A DNA stretch of 34,728 nucleotides from Bacillota bacterium. GTDB lineage: Bacteria > Bacillota > Dethiobacteria > Dethiobacterales > Dethiobacteraceae. Below are positions 28,815 through 34,728 of the stretch, one piece after another (position 1 is the first letter of the stretch; every line of letters begins with the position of its first letter). The notes beneath the pieces were generated by a model. It was not told the origin of the DNA and ran no database searches. It saw only the letters and a list, made by a program, of their open reading frames with translations. The stretch is from contig JAAZIQ010000072.1 of the NCBI GenBank assembly GCA_012800795.1, positions 1 to 34,728 on the forward strand, written 5' to 3'. The position numbers were made by a program, and so were the translations under genes.

Positions 28815-29924
28815 TTAATTTTCTAAGGCGGTTATAGTAACCAAACCTTTAACAGTAGTATTTTTAGGCAAGCCGTCAAACATTACCGTGACCTCTCCGC
28901 TGTCTTTAATAAAAACTACTCCTTTTGCCAAATCATCTTTGCTGATTTCCACCTCATAACCATCTACGGCAGTAAAAAGATATTTCTCACTATCTGCCAT
29001 ATCAACCTCTTGGAAAATATCCGTTATCAAAATTCCCTCTGCTTCACCCTTTTGTACCGGAGTAAAGTATTTAAGCCCCTGTTCTACGGAAAGAATACCG
29101 ACATCGGCTTTCCCTACCCAAAGCAGCTCCTTAACATGCATCCCTTTGGGTAAATTGGGTGAAAGATAAGCCGGACTGGCTTCGCCGGTAATCTTAATAT
29201 AGCCCTCATTCAAAAACACTTCTGCTTTTTCATTTTTATCAAGGCCGTCACTGGATTTCAAATAAACAGTATCGTCTTCTTCCGGCAGTGGCAGTTTTTT
29301 ACACAAAACCGCTTTATCAATACTTTCGTAGTATGTATAATCATGCTCCTCCATTGAGCTAACAACACTTTCTAAAAACATTAACTTACTGACAGCTTCT
29401 GCCGTTGCTGCCTCCAAAATTTCAATTTTTACCAAGTTCCTGACCCAATACATAGAACGCTCGCCGGGGACAATGGCTCTGATAGGCTTTGTTTTTTCAT
29501 GTAAAGGTTCACCGTTTATTTCATAGGCCAAAATAATATCCCGTGCCTCCAAAACTTCTTTGGGCACTTCCATCATATATCCGTCTCCGGCTACAAAACG
29601 AATAGCAGGTAAATCTTTTTGGTTTATACCTAAATTTTCTAGCACTTCAGAAAATAAAGCACCCTTTACACTATACTCGTTTTCATTGCCGGAAGAATTG
29701 ACAGAAACCACATCTTCTTCCACCGGGTTATATTTTTCTTTCAACTTGGCAACTGTGATTTTGTGCTCTCCCAGCTCTGCTCCTGCAATCACAATTGCTT
29801 CTTCTTCCTCTCCACCGGAATTATTGTCCCCGTTCGCCGCCGGCTCTTTACTGCCGCAAGCTGCGGAAAAGAGAAGCAGCAAAACCAAGGACAATAAAAT
29901 AAATACATTTCTCATTTTCTTCAT
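28815..29924 (-). CDS. Lipoprotein with two sulfite-oxidase-fold-like domains
   Basis: This 369-residue protein begins with a hydrophobic signal ending in F-S-A-A-C23, a fair lipobox, followed by a Gly/Asn/Glu-rich linker. The first domain (about 55-175) matches the Oxidored_molyb pattern: VKGALFSEVLENLG, IRFVAGDGYMMEVPKEVL, IILAYEINGEPLHEKTKPIR and YWVRNLVKIEIL. The second half (about 235-369) ends in a similar but degenerate copy with FTAVDGYEVEISKDDLAKG and TTVKGLVTITAL. One further cysteine lies between them and does not fit the metal-ligand position. It is probably the largest binding protein of the system. Its ATG overlaps the stop of the flavoprotein gene as ATGA. Confidence 0.75.
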   Translation of the reverse strand: MKKMRNVFILLSLVLLLLFSAACGSKEPAANGDNNSGGEEEEAIVIAGAELGEHKITVAKLKEKYNPVEEDVVSVNSSGNENEYSVKGALFSEVLENLGINQKDLPAIRFVAGDGYMMEVPKEVLEARDIILAYEINGEPLHEKTKPIRAIVPGERSMYWVRNLVKIEILEAATAEAVSKLMFLESVVSSMEEHDYTYYESIDKAVLCKKLPLPEEDDTVYLKSSDGLDKNEKAEVFLNEGYIKITGEASPAYLSPNLPKGMHVKELLWVGKADVGILSVEQGLKYFTPVQKGEAEGILITDIFQEVDMADSEKYLFTAVDGYEVEISKDDLAKGVVFIKDSGEVTVMFDGLPKNTTVKGLVTITALEN

Positions 29925-30466
29925 TTAATCCCCTCCTTATAATTTCTAAAAGCATTAAAGGCGGCATTTACGCCATCCACGATGGCTTGACTGGTAATGG
30001 TAGCACCCGTTACAGCCACAATTTCATCCTTACTTTGTGCCATAACTTTCACAAGATTTAAATCTGTAGCGGTACTTTTTTCTAAAAAGCGCGCCATGAA
30101 CCAATCCTCTGCCGCATAGCCCCCATAGTTATCAGTTTCCTGATGTGACAAAATCTTTAAGTCCACTAATTTTTGCTTCTGTATATCAAGCTTAACCTGC
30201 AGCCTAATAAGACCGTTATAGCCTACCGTTTCCACAAATTGCAGCATCTGTACAGGTTCTCTTTTGCGATCGGTAATTATATACAGCTCTTTAACTTTAT
30301 CATCTTCTAAAGCTCTAACCCTTCTGGCCGCCTCTCCTTCACCAAGGTACTCTTTAACATACTGCGGTGTAGTGTCCCAGAGTTTTATCACTGCCGCTAA
30401 AGCCATAACAATAATAATGGCAGAGAAATAAATCAGCCGACGATGCTTAATTTCTATCAAGACCAC
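29921..30466 (-). CDS. Membrane-anchored FMN-binding protein (RnfG/NqrC type)
   Basis: The 181-residue product has one hydrophobic anchor (about 11-29) and an outward FMN_bind domain. The flavinylation motif is clear as VTGATITS (152-159), where the threonine would carry FMN covalently attached by an ApbE-type transferase. SHQETDNYGG (107-116) is the other conserved part of the family. Such domains pass electrons on the outer face of the membrane. No apbE gene is in the window. It is the first gene of the operon behind the Moco riboswitch. The start is uncertain: GTG at 30466 or TTG at 30460, both close to GGGGGTG; no ATG is available. Confidence 0.85.
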   Translation of the reverse strand: MVLIEIKHRRLIYFSAIIIVMALAAVIKLWDTTPQYVKEYLGEGEAARRVRALEDDKVKELYIITDRKREPVQMLQFVETVGYNGLIRLQVKLDIQKQKLVDLKILSHQETDNYGGYAAEDWFMARFLEKSTATDLNLVKVMAQSKDEIVAVTGATITSQAIVDGVNAAFNAFRNYKEGIK

Positions 30467-30494
30467 CCCCGCAGCAATACAACATCTTGCTTAT

Positions 30495-30526
30495 TAAAAA
30501 GCAATACCTCTTCCAGCGGAAGAGGT
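30495..30526 (-). terminator. Intrinsic terminator in the riboswitch leader (expression platform)
   Basis: On the minus strand ACCTCTTCC and GGAAGAGGT form a perfect 9-bp stem with a GCT loop, followed by ATTGCTTTTT. It lies between the aptamer and the first gene, about 30 bases before the start, as expected for a transcription-attenuating riboswitch. An AGGT at 30533-30536 could pair with the ACCT of the left arm and compete with the terminator. Confidence 0.82.
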
Positions 30527-30546
30527 AAAATAACCTGCAAAAATAG

Positions 30547-30647
30547 TTGTTCTCCTTTCCACTGGGAGGCTGCACCGTTTCCAATACAACCCTAACGGTC
30601 TATGCTTCATAGGCTAGCCCTTAGATGCATAGACTCGGAGCTAACAA
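30547..30647 (-). promoter_or_regulatory. Moco (molybdenum cofactor) riboswitch aptamer
   Basis: Read on the minus strand, the leader folds into a closed multi-stem element. P1 pairs TTGTT-AG-CTCC (30647-30637) with GGAG-AACAA (30555-30547). Inside are GTCTATGC/GCATAGAC (8 bp) enclosing the GGGCTAGCC segment, ACCGTT/AACGGT (6 bp), and the strongly conserved stretch GCCTCCCAGTGGAAAGGAG. These segments, with CCGAG and CCGTTAGGG, match my memory of the Moco RNA motif. The genes that follow (moeA, mobB, several molybdopterin-binding-fold proteins) support it independently. It controls the whole 20809-30466 operon. A tungsten-cofactor form of the motif cannot be excluded. Cobalamin, FMN and TPP motifs are absent. 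Confidence 0.85.
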
Positions 30648-30708
30648 AGTATTGAGTTGCGACCAAAAATAAATGATCTTAATATAGCTATCCTTTATAT
30701 CTATGTTT

Positions 30709-30737
30709 ACGATACAGTTTTACCTATTGTTTGTCAA
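30709..30737 (-). promoter_or_regulatory. Sigma-A promoter for the Moco-riboswitch operon
   Basis: A perfect TTGACA (30732-30737) lies 17 bases before TATCGT (30709-30714) on the minus strand, directly behind the stop codon of the uracil-DNA glycosylase gene. It would start a leader of about 235 bases that includes the riboswitch and its terminator. Confidence 0.7.
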
Positions 30738-30738
30738 C

Positions 30739-31323
30739 CTATAATTTATCCTTATACAAGTTCTCCCGCACGCGCCGGAAATCTTCCACCAGCAGCTCTG
30801 CTTTCACCGTACCACGTAAAACAGCAGCAGGGTGATAAGTGGGAAAGATGCGATAGCCAGGACCGTCAAACCAGCAGCCTCGTACATCTGCCAGGCGAAC
30901 TTTCGGATCAAGCAAATTATGGACAGCCACCAAACCCAAGCAGACCACTACCTGTGGCTTAATTAAAGCTAGCTGTCGCTTCAAAATTGGCAGACAGGCA
31001 GTCAGTTCTTTTTTATAGGGATTGCGGTTTTTGGGTGGACGACACTTACACGATCCGGTAATGTAAACGTCTTCCCTTTTTAGTCCCGCTTGCGCCAACA
31101 AATTTGTGAGCAGCTCTCCGGCTCGCCCCACAAAAGGTCGTCCTGTTTCATCTTCCTTTGCCCCCGGCGCCTCCCCCAGGAGAAAAATATCGGCCCGGGG
31201 GTTGCCTTCACCAAAAACAAGCTTTTGCCTGCTCTGGGCAAGGCCGCATTGTCGACAAAAGCTGCTTATGTCCTGCAATTCCTGCAGGCTGCCTGCTTCT
31301 TCTATAGCCTTTACTACATTCAT
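30739..31323 (-). CDS. Family 4 (type 4) uracil-DNA glycosylase with Fe-S cluster
   Basis: This enzyme removes uracil from DNA formed by cytosine deamination. The 194-residue protein has motif A GEAPGAKEDETGRPFVGRAG (50-69), motif B TYHPAAVLR near residue 170, and the four cysteines that hold the 4Fe-4S cluster in the family: C23 and C26 in FCRQCGL, C94 in KCRPPKNRNP and C110 in LTACLPIL. The length is typical. AAAGGGG precedes the ATG by about nine bases. It lies 57 bases after dnaE on the same strand with no terminator between, so the two repair genes may share a transcript that begins at the LexA-like promoter. Confidence 0.94.
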   Translation of the reverse strand: MNVVKAIEEAGSLQELQDISSFCRQCGLAQSRQKLVFGEGNPRADIFLLGEAPGAKEDETGRPFVGRAGELLTNLLAQAGLKREDVYITGSCKCRPPKNRNPYKKELTACLPILKRQLALIKPQVVVCLGLVAVHNLLDPKVRLADVRGCWFDGPGYRIFPTYHPAAVLRGTVKAELLVEDFRRVRENLYKDKL

Positions 31324-31380
31324 TAACTTAAGCCCCTTTATGCAAACAAAAATCTTTCTAAATGCTCTTATAAGTGCTCT

Positions 31381-34300
31381 TTATTTATTCAACACAGATG
31401 TTTTATTCTCCTGTTTTCCAGGCAGTAATGCCAGAGGTAGCGCCTGCTGCACAATCAGTGCATCACCATCCTCGGTAGTTTTACCCCTTAAAAATAAGGC
31501 CTTTTCCTTTAAACAGTACAGCAGGCGCCGGTAAGCGGCAGGATAAAAAATTGCCTCGGCAAAACCGCTTTCATCGGACAGAAAAAGCGTGAGCATTACA
31601 CCGCCCTGCTTTAGACGCCGCCGTGAACGCGCCATGACAAAAGCCGCCACCGAAACTTCCTGACCGGCAGGTAAAGTCGGCAATTCTTTTAAGGGCAAAC
31701 ACTTAACTCCTTCTAATTGTTCTTGATAAAAATGCAGTGGATGGCATAAAAGGCTAAAACCAAGAATTTCCTCATCTGCTGCCGCCACTTCTTGAGCATT
31801 AAAATCTGCAAGAGCAGGAATATCTTTTTCTTCCGGTAAATATGACCAAAAACTTAACTGCCCCGGTTGGCGGTCTGTCCACTTAAGCACATAATCCAGC
31901 ATGGCCAGAGCCTGACGCCGATTTAAACCCAGCCCCTCAAAAGCACCTACTTTAATTAAATTTACCAGCGCACTGCGGCGTAAAGTACTGCGGCCTAGGC
32001 GCTGGCAAAAATCATGCAGTGAACAATATGGCCCCTGCTCCCGAGCCCTAATAACGGCAGCTACACTACGGCTCCCCAGCTCCCGTACCACAGATAGCGC
32101 TACGCGTATAGCCTTTCCTTCCGGCAAAAATGTTGGGCCGCTGTGGTTAACATGCGGCGGCAAAAATTTAATGCCCCTTCGTCGTGCTTCATGTATATAA
32201 ACAACTGAACCGTAATAACCAAAACCCGCCGACAGCAGTGCTGCATAAAACTCTACCGGATAATGTTTTTTTAAGTATGCCGTCCAATAAGAAACAAGCG
32301 CGTAGGCAGCTGAATGAGCTTTATTAAAACCATAGCCGGCAAAACGGCAAAGATAATTAAAAACTGTTTCTGCTTCACTTTTACTGAGGCCTTTTTGCCT
32401 GGCACCGCTAATAAATTGCGGCCGAAAAATTTCTTCTACAACTGCTGAACGCTTACCCATGGCTCGCCGCAAGCAGTCTGCTTTACCCGCACTAAAACCT
32501 CCCACTTCACAGGCAATGCGCATTACCTGCTCCTGATAAAGTATCACACCATAAGTATCTTTTAAAATATCCGCCAGCAGAGGATGCAGGTAGTCTGTTT
32601 TTTCCTGTCCGCGGCGGCGGGAAACAAAAGTTTCTACCATCCCACTTTCCCATGGCCCGGGGCGGTAGAGGGAAAGTAAATGAATAAGGTCCTCTAAACA
32701 TTCCGGCCGTAAAATCTTCAATACCCGGCGCATACCAGCACTCTCAAGTTGAAAGCAGCCCAAAGAATCGCCTTGCTGTAACATCTTAAATGTCTCCGCA
32801 TCATCTAAGGGGATTTCTTCCACTGCCGGCGCATTCCCCCGGGAAACTGCCACAGACGCCAATGTATCATGAATAATGGTTAAATTGCGCGAACCAAGAA
32901 TATCAATTTTTAAAAAGCCCATGCTTTCTACATCGTCTTTGTCCCACTGCGACAAAATTTCACCGGCAGGACCATAACAGAGTGGCAGTACCCCGGTCAA
33001 ATCAGTAACACCCAAAATCACTCCACTGGCATGAGTTGAAAGATGGCGGCATAAGCCCTCCAACCGACGTGCTTTTTCTAATATTTGCTGCGCCGCCCGG
33101 TCGCGCAGATAATTTTGCTGAAACTCAGGAAATTGCCTGATTGCCGCTTCAATGCCGCCCCGCCCCGCATAATGCGGCAGTGCTTCTGCCACAGCCGTTA
33201 TTTTATTACTGCTGATATCCAGCATTTTCCCCACTTCGCGCACAGCTGCCCGTGCTCCTAAAGTGCTAAAAGTACTAACCTGTACCACCCGCCCGGCACC
33301 ATAACGCTTGCGCAAATAATCCAGCAGTTCTTCCCGCCGGCGCTGGCAAACATCTATATCGATATCGGGGAAATCAGTTCGATCTTCGCTTAAAAAGCGC
33401 TCAAAATATAAACCATGGGCCAAAGGATTCACCTGAGTAATACCTAATAAATAGGTCACTAAACTGCCGCCGGCAGATCCGCGCCCCGGACCTACCGGAA
33501 TGCCGACAGCGCGCGCATGGTTGACTAAATCGTGTACAATCAAAAAATAAGCAGCTAATCCTTTTGACAATATTACCGCCAGCTCCCGCTCCAGACGTTG
33601 TTTGGCTTTCTCTCCTACCAGCCCCCTCCCTTGCATCCCTTCACGGCAGAAACGCCGCAGGGCCGACTCTGCCGATTCGCCTCCGGGCAGCTCAACTGCC
33701 GGCAAATGCATACCTTCCCGCCGCAGGATAAAATGGCAGCGCTCCGCCACCTGCAGTGTATTGTCACACGCCTGCAGATAGTCTGCAAAACGGCGCCGCA
33801 TTACGGTCGGCGCAGACAAGTCATAAGCACCCCTCGGCAAAAAGTAGTGACAGGCTCCCGCCAGTGGCTTACCTGTACGAATGCAGTTTACCATCCTGTA
33901 GAGGGGCTCATCATCTGCATGCAGGTAATGCACATTTTGCGTAGCCAGCAGCGGCAGCTGCAGCTTTTGCGCCAGTGCAGCCAACTGCACATTTAAACGT
34001 TCTTCACCCGGCAGTCCTGCATTTTCCAAAGCCAAATAAAAATCATCGGTATAAAGCGGGCGCAGCGTCCTCAAAGTTTCTTCCACCAGCGGCAAAAAAG
34101 AATTTCCCTGCCAGGACACACCTTCGCCCCTGCTGTGAACCACAAGGATTAGGCCATTACCATAACGAACTAAAGTCGAGAGTTCTAGCTTTTTGGACGC
34201 CGGTTGTGCCAAATGATAGGAATTGACAAGACGGAGCAGATTACTCCAGCCCGTTTTATTTTTTACTAATAGTACAATGGGTAGACCAGTATTAAGCTGC

Positions 34301-34500
34301 AGTTCAACCCCCAAAATTGGCTTTATATTGTGCTGCAGGGCAAGCTCGGTAAAACGAGCGGCACCATGCAGAACACCATAATCTGTCAGGGCAACCGCCG
34401 GCATACCCAGCTCTTTTGCCCTTAAAACCAATTCTTCCAAACGGCAGGCACCATGCAGAAAACTAAACTCACTATGCACACGCAGGTGGACAAAAGACAT
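31381..34500 (-). CDS. dnaE: DNA polymerase III alpha subunit, DnaE type, probably SOS-controlled
   Basis: This 1039-residue C-family polymerase has a PHP domain (about 1-260), in which the usual TDHG reads TDYG (residues 39-42), so one metal ligand is lost. The palm contains GPGRGSAGGSL (338-348) and the catalytic aspartates D381 and D383 in PDIDID; KIDILG supplies the third. HLSTHASGVIL, GYGFNKAHSAAYA and a fingers region follow. QLSFW (881-885) looks like a clamp-binding peptide and a final OB domain begins near VSVAAFVM. There is no exonuclease domain. I start at the ATG at 34500 after GGGAGG; a longer frame to 34680 crosses the promoter. The length and the LexA-like site suggest an ImuC/DnaE2-like damage polymerase rather than the main replicase, though DnaE3 is possible. 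Confidence 0.9.
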   Translation of the reverse strand: MSFVHLRVHSEFSFLHGACRLEELVLRAKELGMPAVALTDYGVLHGAARFTELALQHNIKPILGVELQLNTGLPIVLLVKNKTGWSNLLRLVNSYHLAQPASKKLELSTLVRYGNGLILVVHSRGEGVSWQGNSFLPLVEETLRTLRPLYTDDFYLALENAGLPGEERLNVQLAALAQKLQLPLLATQNVHYLHADDEPLYRMVNCIRTGKPLAGACHYFLPRGAYDLSAPTVMRRRFADYLQACDNTLQVAERCHFILRREGMHLPAVELPGGESAESALRRFCREGMQGRGLVGEKAKQRLERELAVILSKGLAAYFLIVHDLVNHARAVGIPVGPGRGSAGGSLVTYLLGITQVNPLAHGLYFERFLSEDRTDFPDIDIDVCQRRREELLDYLRKRYGAGRVVQVSTFSTLGARAAVREVGKMLDISSNKITAVAEALPHYAGRGGIEAAIRQFPEFQQNYLRDRAAQQILEKARRLEGLCRHLSTHASGVILGVTDLTGVLPLCYGPAGEILSQWDKDDVESMGFLKIDILGSRNLTIIHDTLASVAVSRGNAPAVEEIPLDDAETFKMLQQGDSLGCFQLESAGMRRVLKILRPECLEDLIHLLSLYRPGPWESGMVETFVSRRRGQEKTDYLHPLLADILKDTYGVILYQEQVMRIACEVGGFSAGKADCLRRAMGKRSAVVEEIFRPQFISGARQKGLSKSEAETVFNYLCRFAGYGFNKAHSAAYALVSYWTAYLKKHYPVEFYAALLSAGFGYYGSVVYIHEARRRGIKFLPPHVNHSGPTFLPEGKAIRVALSVVRELGSRSVAAVIRAREQGPYCSLHDFCQRLGRSTLRRSALVNLIKVGAFEGLGLNRRQALAMLDYVLKWTDRQPGQLSFWSYLPEEKDIPALADFNAQEVAAADEEILGFSLLCHPLHFYQEQLEGVKCLPLKELPTLPAGQEVSVAAFVMARSRRRLKQGGVMLTLFLSDESGFAEAIFYPAAYRRLLYCLKEKALFLRGKTTEDGDALIVQQALPLALLPGKQENKTSVLNK

Positions 34501-34518
34501 TTTTCCTGCCTCCCAATG

Positions 34519-34532
34519 CAAACATATGTTCG
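34519..34532 (-). promoter_or_regulatory. LexA (DinR) box before dnaE
   Basis: On the minus strand CGAACATATGTTTG matches the Firmicute LexA consensus CGAACRNRYGTTYC at 13 of 14 positions. It begins eight bases after the -10 hexamer, where a bound repressor would block transcription start. It would place dnaE, and perhaps the downstream glycosylase, in the SOS response. Confidence 0.75.
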
Positions 34533-34539
34533 TATTAAT

Positions 34540-34568
34540 ATTATAACCACCTGCCACTTTTTTTACAA
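34540..34568 (-). promoter_or_regulatory. Sigma-A promoter for dnaE
   Basis: TTGTAA (34563-34568) and a perfect TATAAT (34540-34545) are 17 bases apart on the minus strand, about 40 bases before the dnaE start and directly before the LexA-like box. The remaining bases to the right edge (34569-34728) show no gene I can support. Confidence 0.8.
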
Positions 34569-34728
34569 GCCAGAGCAGACTTGAAATATTCTCCTGCTGT
34601 TTCTCCGTTAAAAACACCTCAAACACTAAAGCTGCAGAAATATGAGACATAATTAATCTGTATTTTAAAAGCATTAACAATAGTTAAACTACTCTAGATT
34701 AAGTCTATATAATGGTGTAAAAAGAAAA

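Noticed and set aside
29560-29928. A 122-codon plus-strand frame inside the two-domain lipoprotein gene
   Set aside because: Ser/Thr-rich antisense translation without start signals or motifs.
30547-30647. Cobalamin, FMN or TPP riboswitch as an alternative for the leader
   Set aside because: The conserved B12-box, RFN and thi-box segments are absent, whereas the CCGTTAGGG and GCCTCCC...GGAAAGGAG segments and gene content fit Moco.
31106-31534. A 142-codon plus-strand frame spanning the udg-dnaE junction
   Set aside because: It is antisense to two well-supported genes and shows no domain.
34501-34680. A 60-residue N-terminal extension of dnaE
   Set aside because: The extension runs through the promoter and LexA-like box; the ATG at 34500 has a strong ribosome binding site and the known PHP start.

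Overview
The window looks like a chromosomal piece from an anaerobic Firmicute, probably a Clostridia-type acetogen or relative. This rests on a yerC / pcrA / ligA / gatCAB gene order familiar from Firmicutes, strong AGGAGG-type ribosome binding sites with TTG and GTG starts, sigma-A-like promoters, a Bacillus-type LexA box, an ECF vitamin-type transporter, and corrinoid methyl-transfer genes. Genus cannot be told from the sequence. I see no rRNA, tRNA, CRISPR array, transposase, phage gene or plasmid origin.

Layout. (1) 1-220: the last codons of a corrinoid-activating ASKHA protein, closed by a strong terminator. (2) 294-1417, minus: a DUF421/YetF membrane protein with a DUF4363 partner. (3) 1574-3667, plus: a YyaL-type thioredoxin-domain protein. 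(4) 3695-11668, minus: housekeeping block gatB, gatA, gatC, ligA, pcrA, yerC. (5) 11815-14098, plus: a GNAT acetyltransferase and a MATE efflux pump. (6) 14216-18907, minus: a methyl-transfer operon with two GPH-family symporters, a corrinoid protein and a UroD-family methyltransferase, divergent from a 495-residue HTH regulator at 19183-20670 that I cannot place in a described family. (7) 20809-30466, minus: a 12-gene operon, described below. (8) 30739-34500, minus: a family-4 uracil-DNA glycosylase behind a DnaE-type polymerase whose promoter carries a LexA-like box.

The most interesting part is region 7. A TTGACA promoter feeds a structured leader that I recognise as a Moco (molybdenum cofactor) riboswitch, followed by an intrinsic terminator. 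The operon then encodes a membrane-anchored FMN-binding protein of the RnfG/NqrC type, two lipoproteins and one anchored protein built from sulfite-oxidase-fold (Oxidored_molyb-like) domains, an exported phosphodiesterase of the alkaline phosphatase superfamily that appears to carry the same fold at its N-terminus, a complete ECF transporter (S, A, A, T), MobB with a cysteine-rich Fe-S-like tail, MoeA, and an APH-like small-molecule kinase. Genes are separated by at most about 50 bases and several overlap by ATGA. My inference is a Moco-sensing uptake or salvage system: outside the cell the phosphodiesterase trims a nucleotide or phosphate from a pterin cofactor, SUOX-fold proteins capture it, the ECF transporter imports it, the kinase rephosphorylates it, and MoeA and MobB rebuild active cofactor. 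That is a hypothesis; the transported ligand is not visible in the sequence. A redox function involving the flavoprotein and lipoproteins is the main alternative.

No gene-free stretch exceeds 300 bases. The longest are 18908-19182, which holds operator-like repeats, and 30467-30738, which holds the riboswitch.
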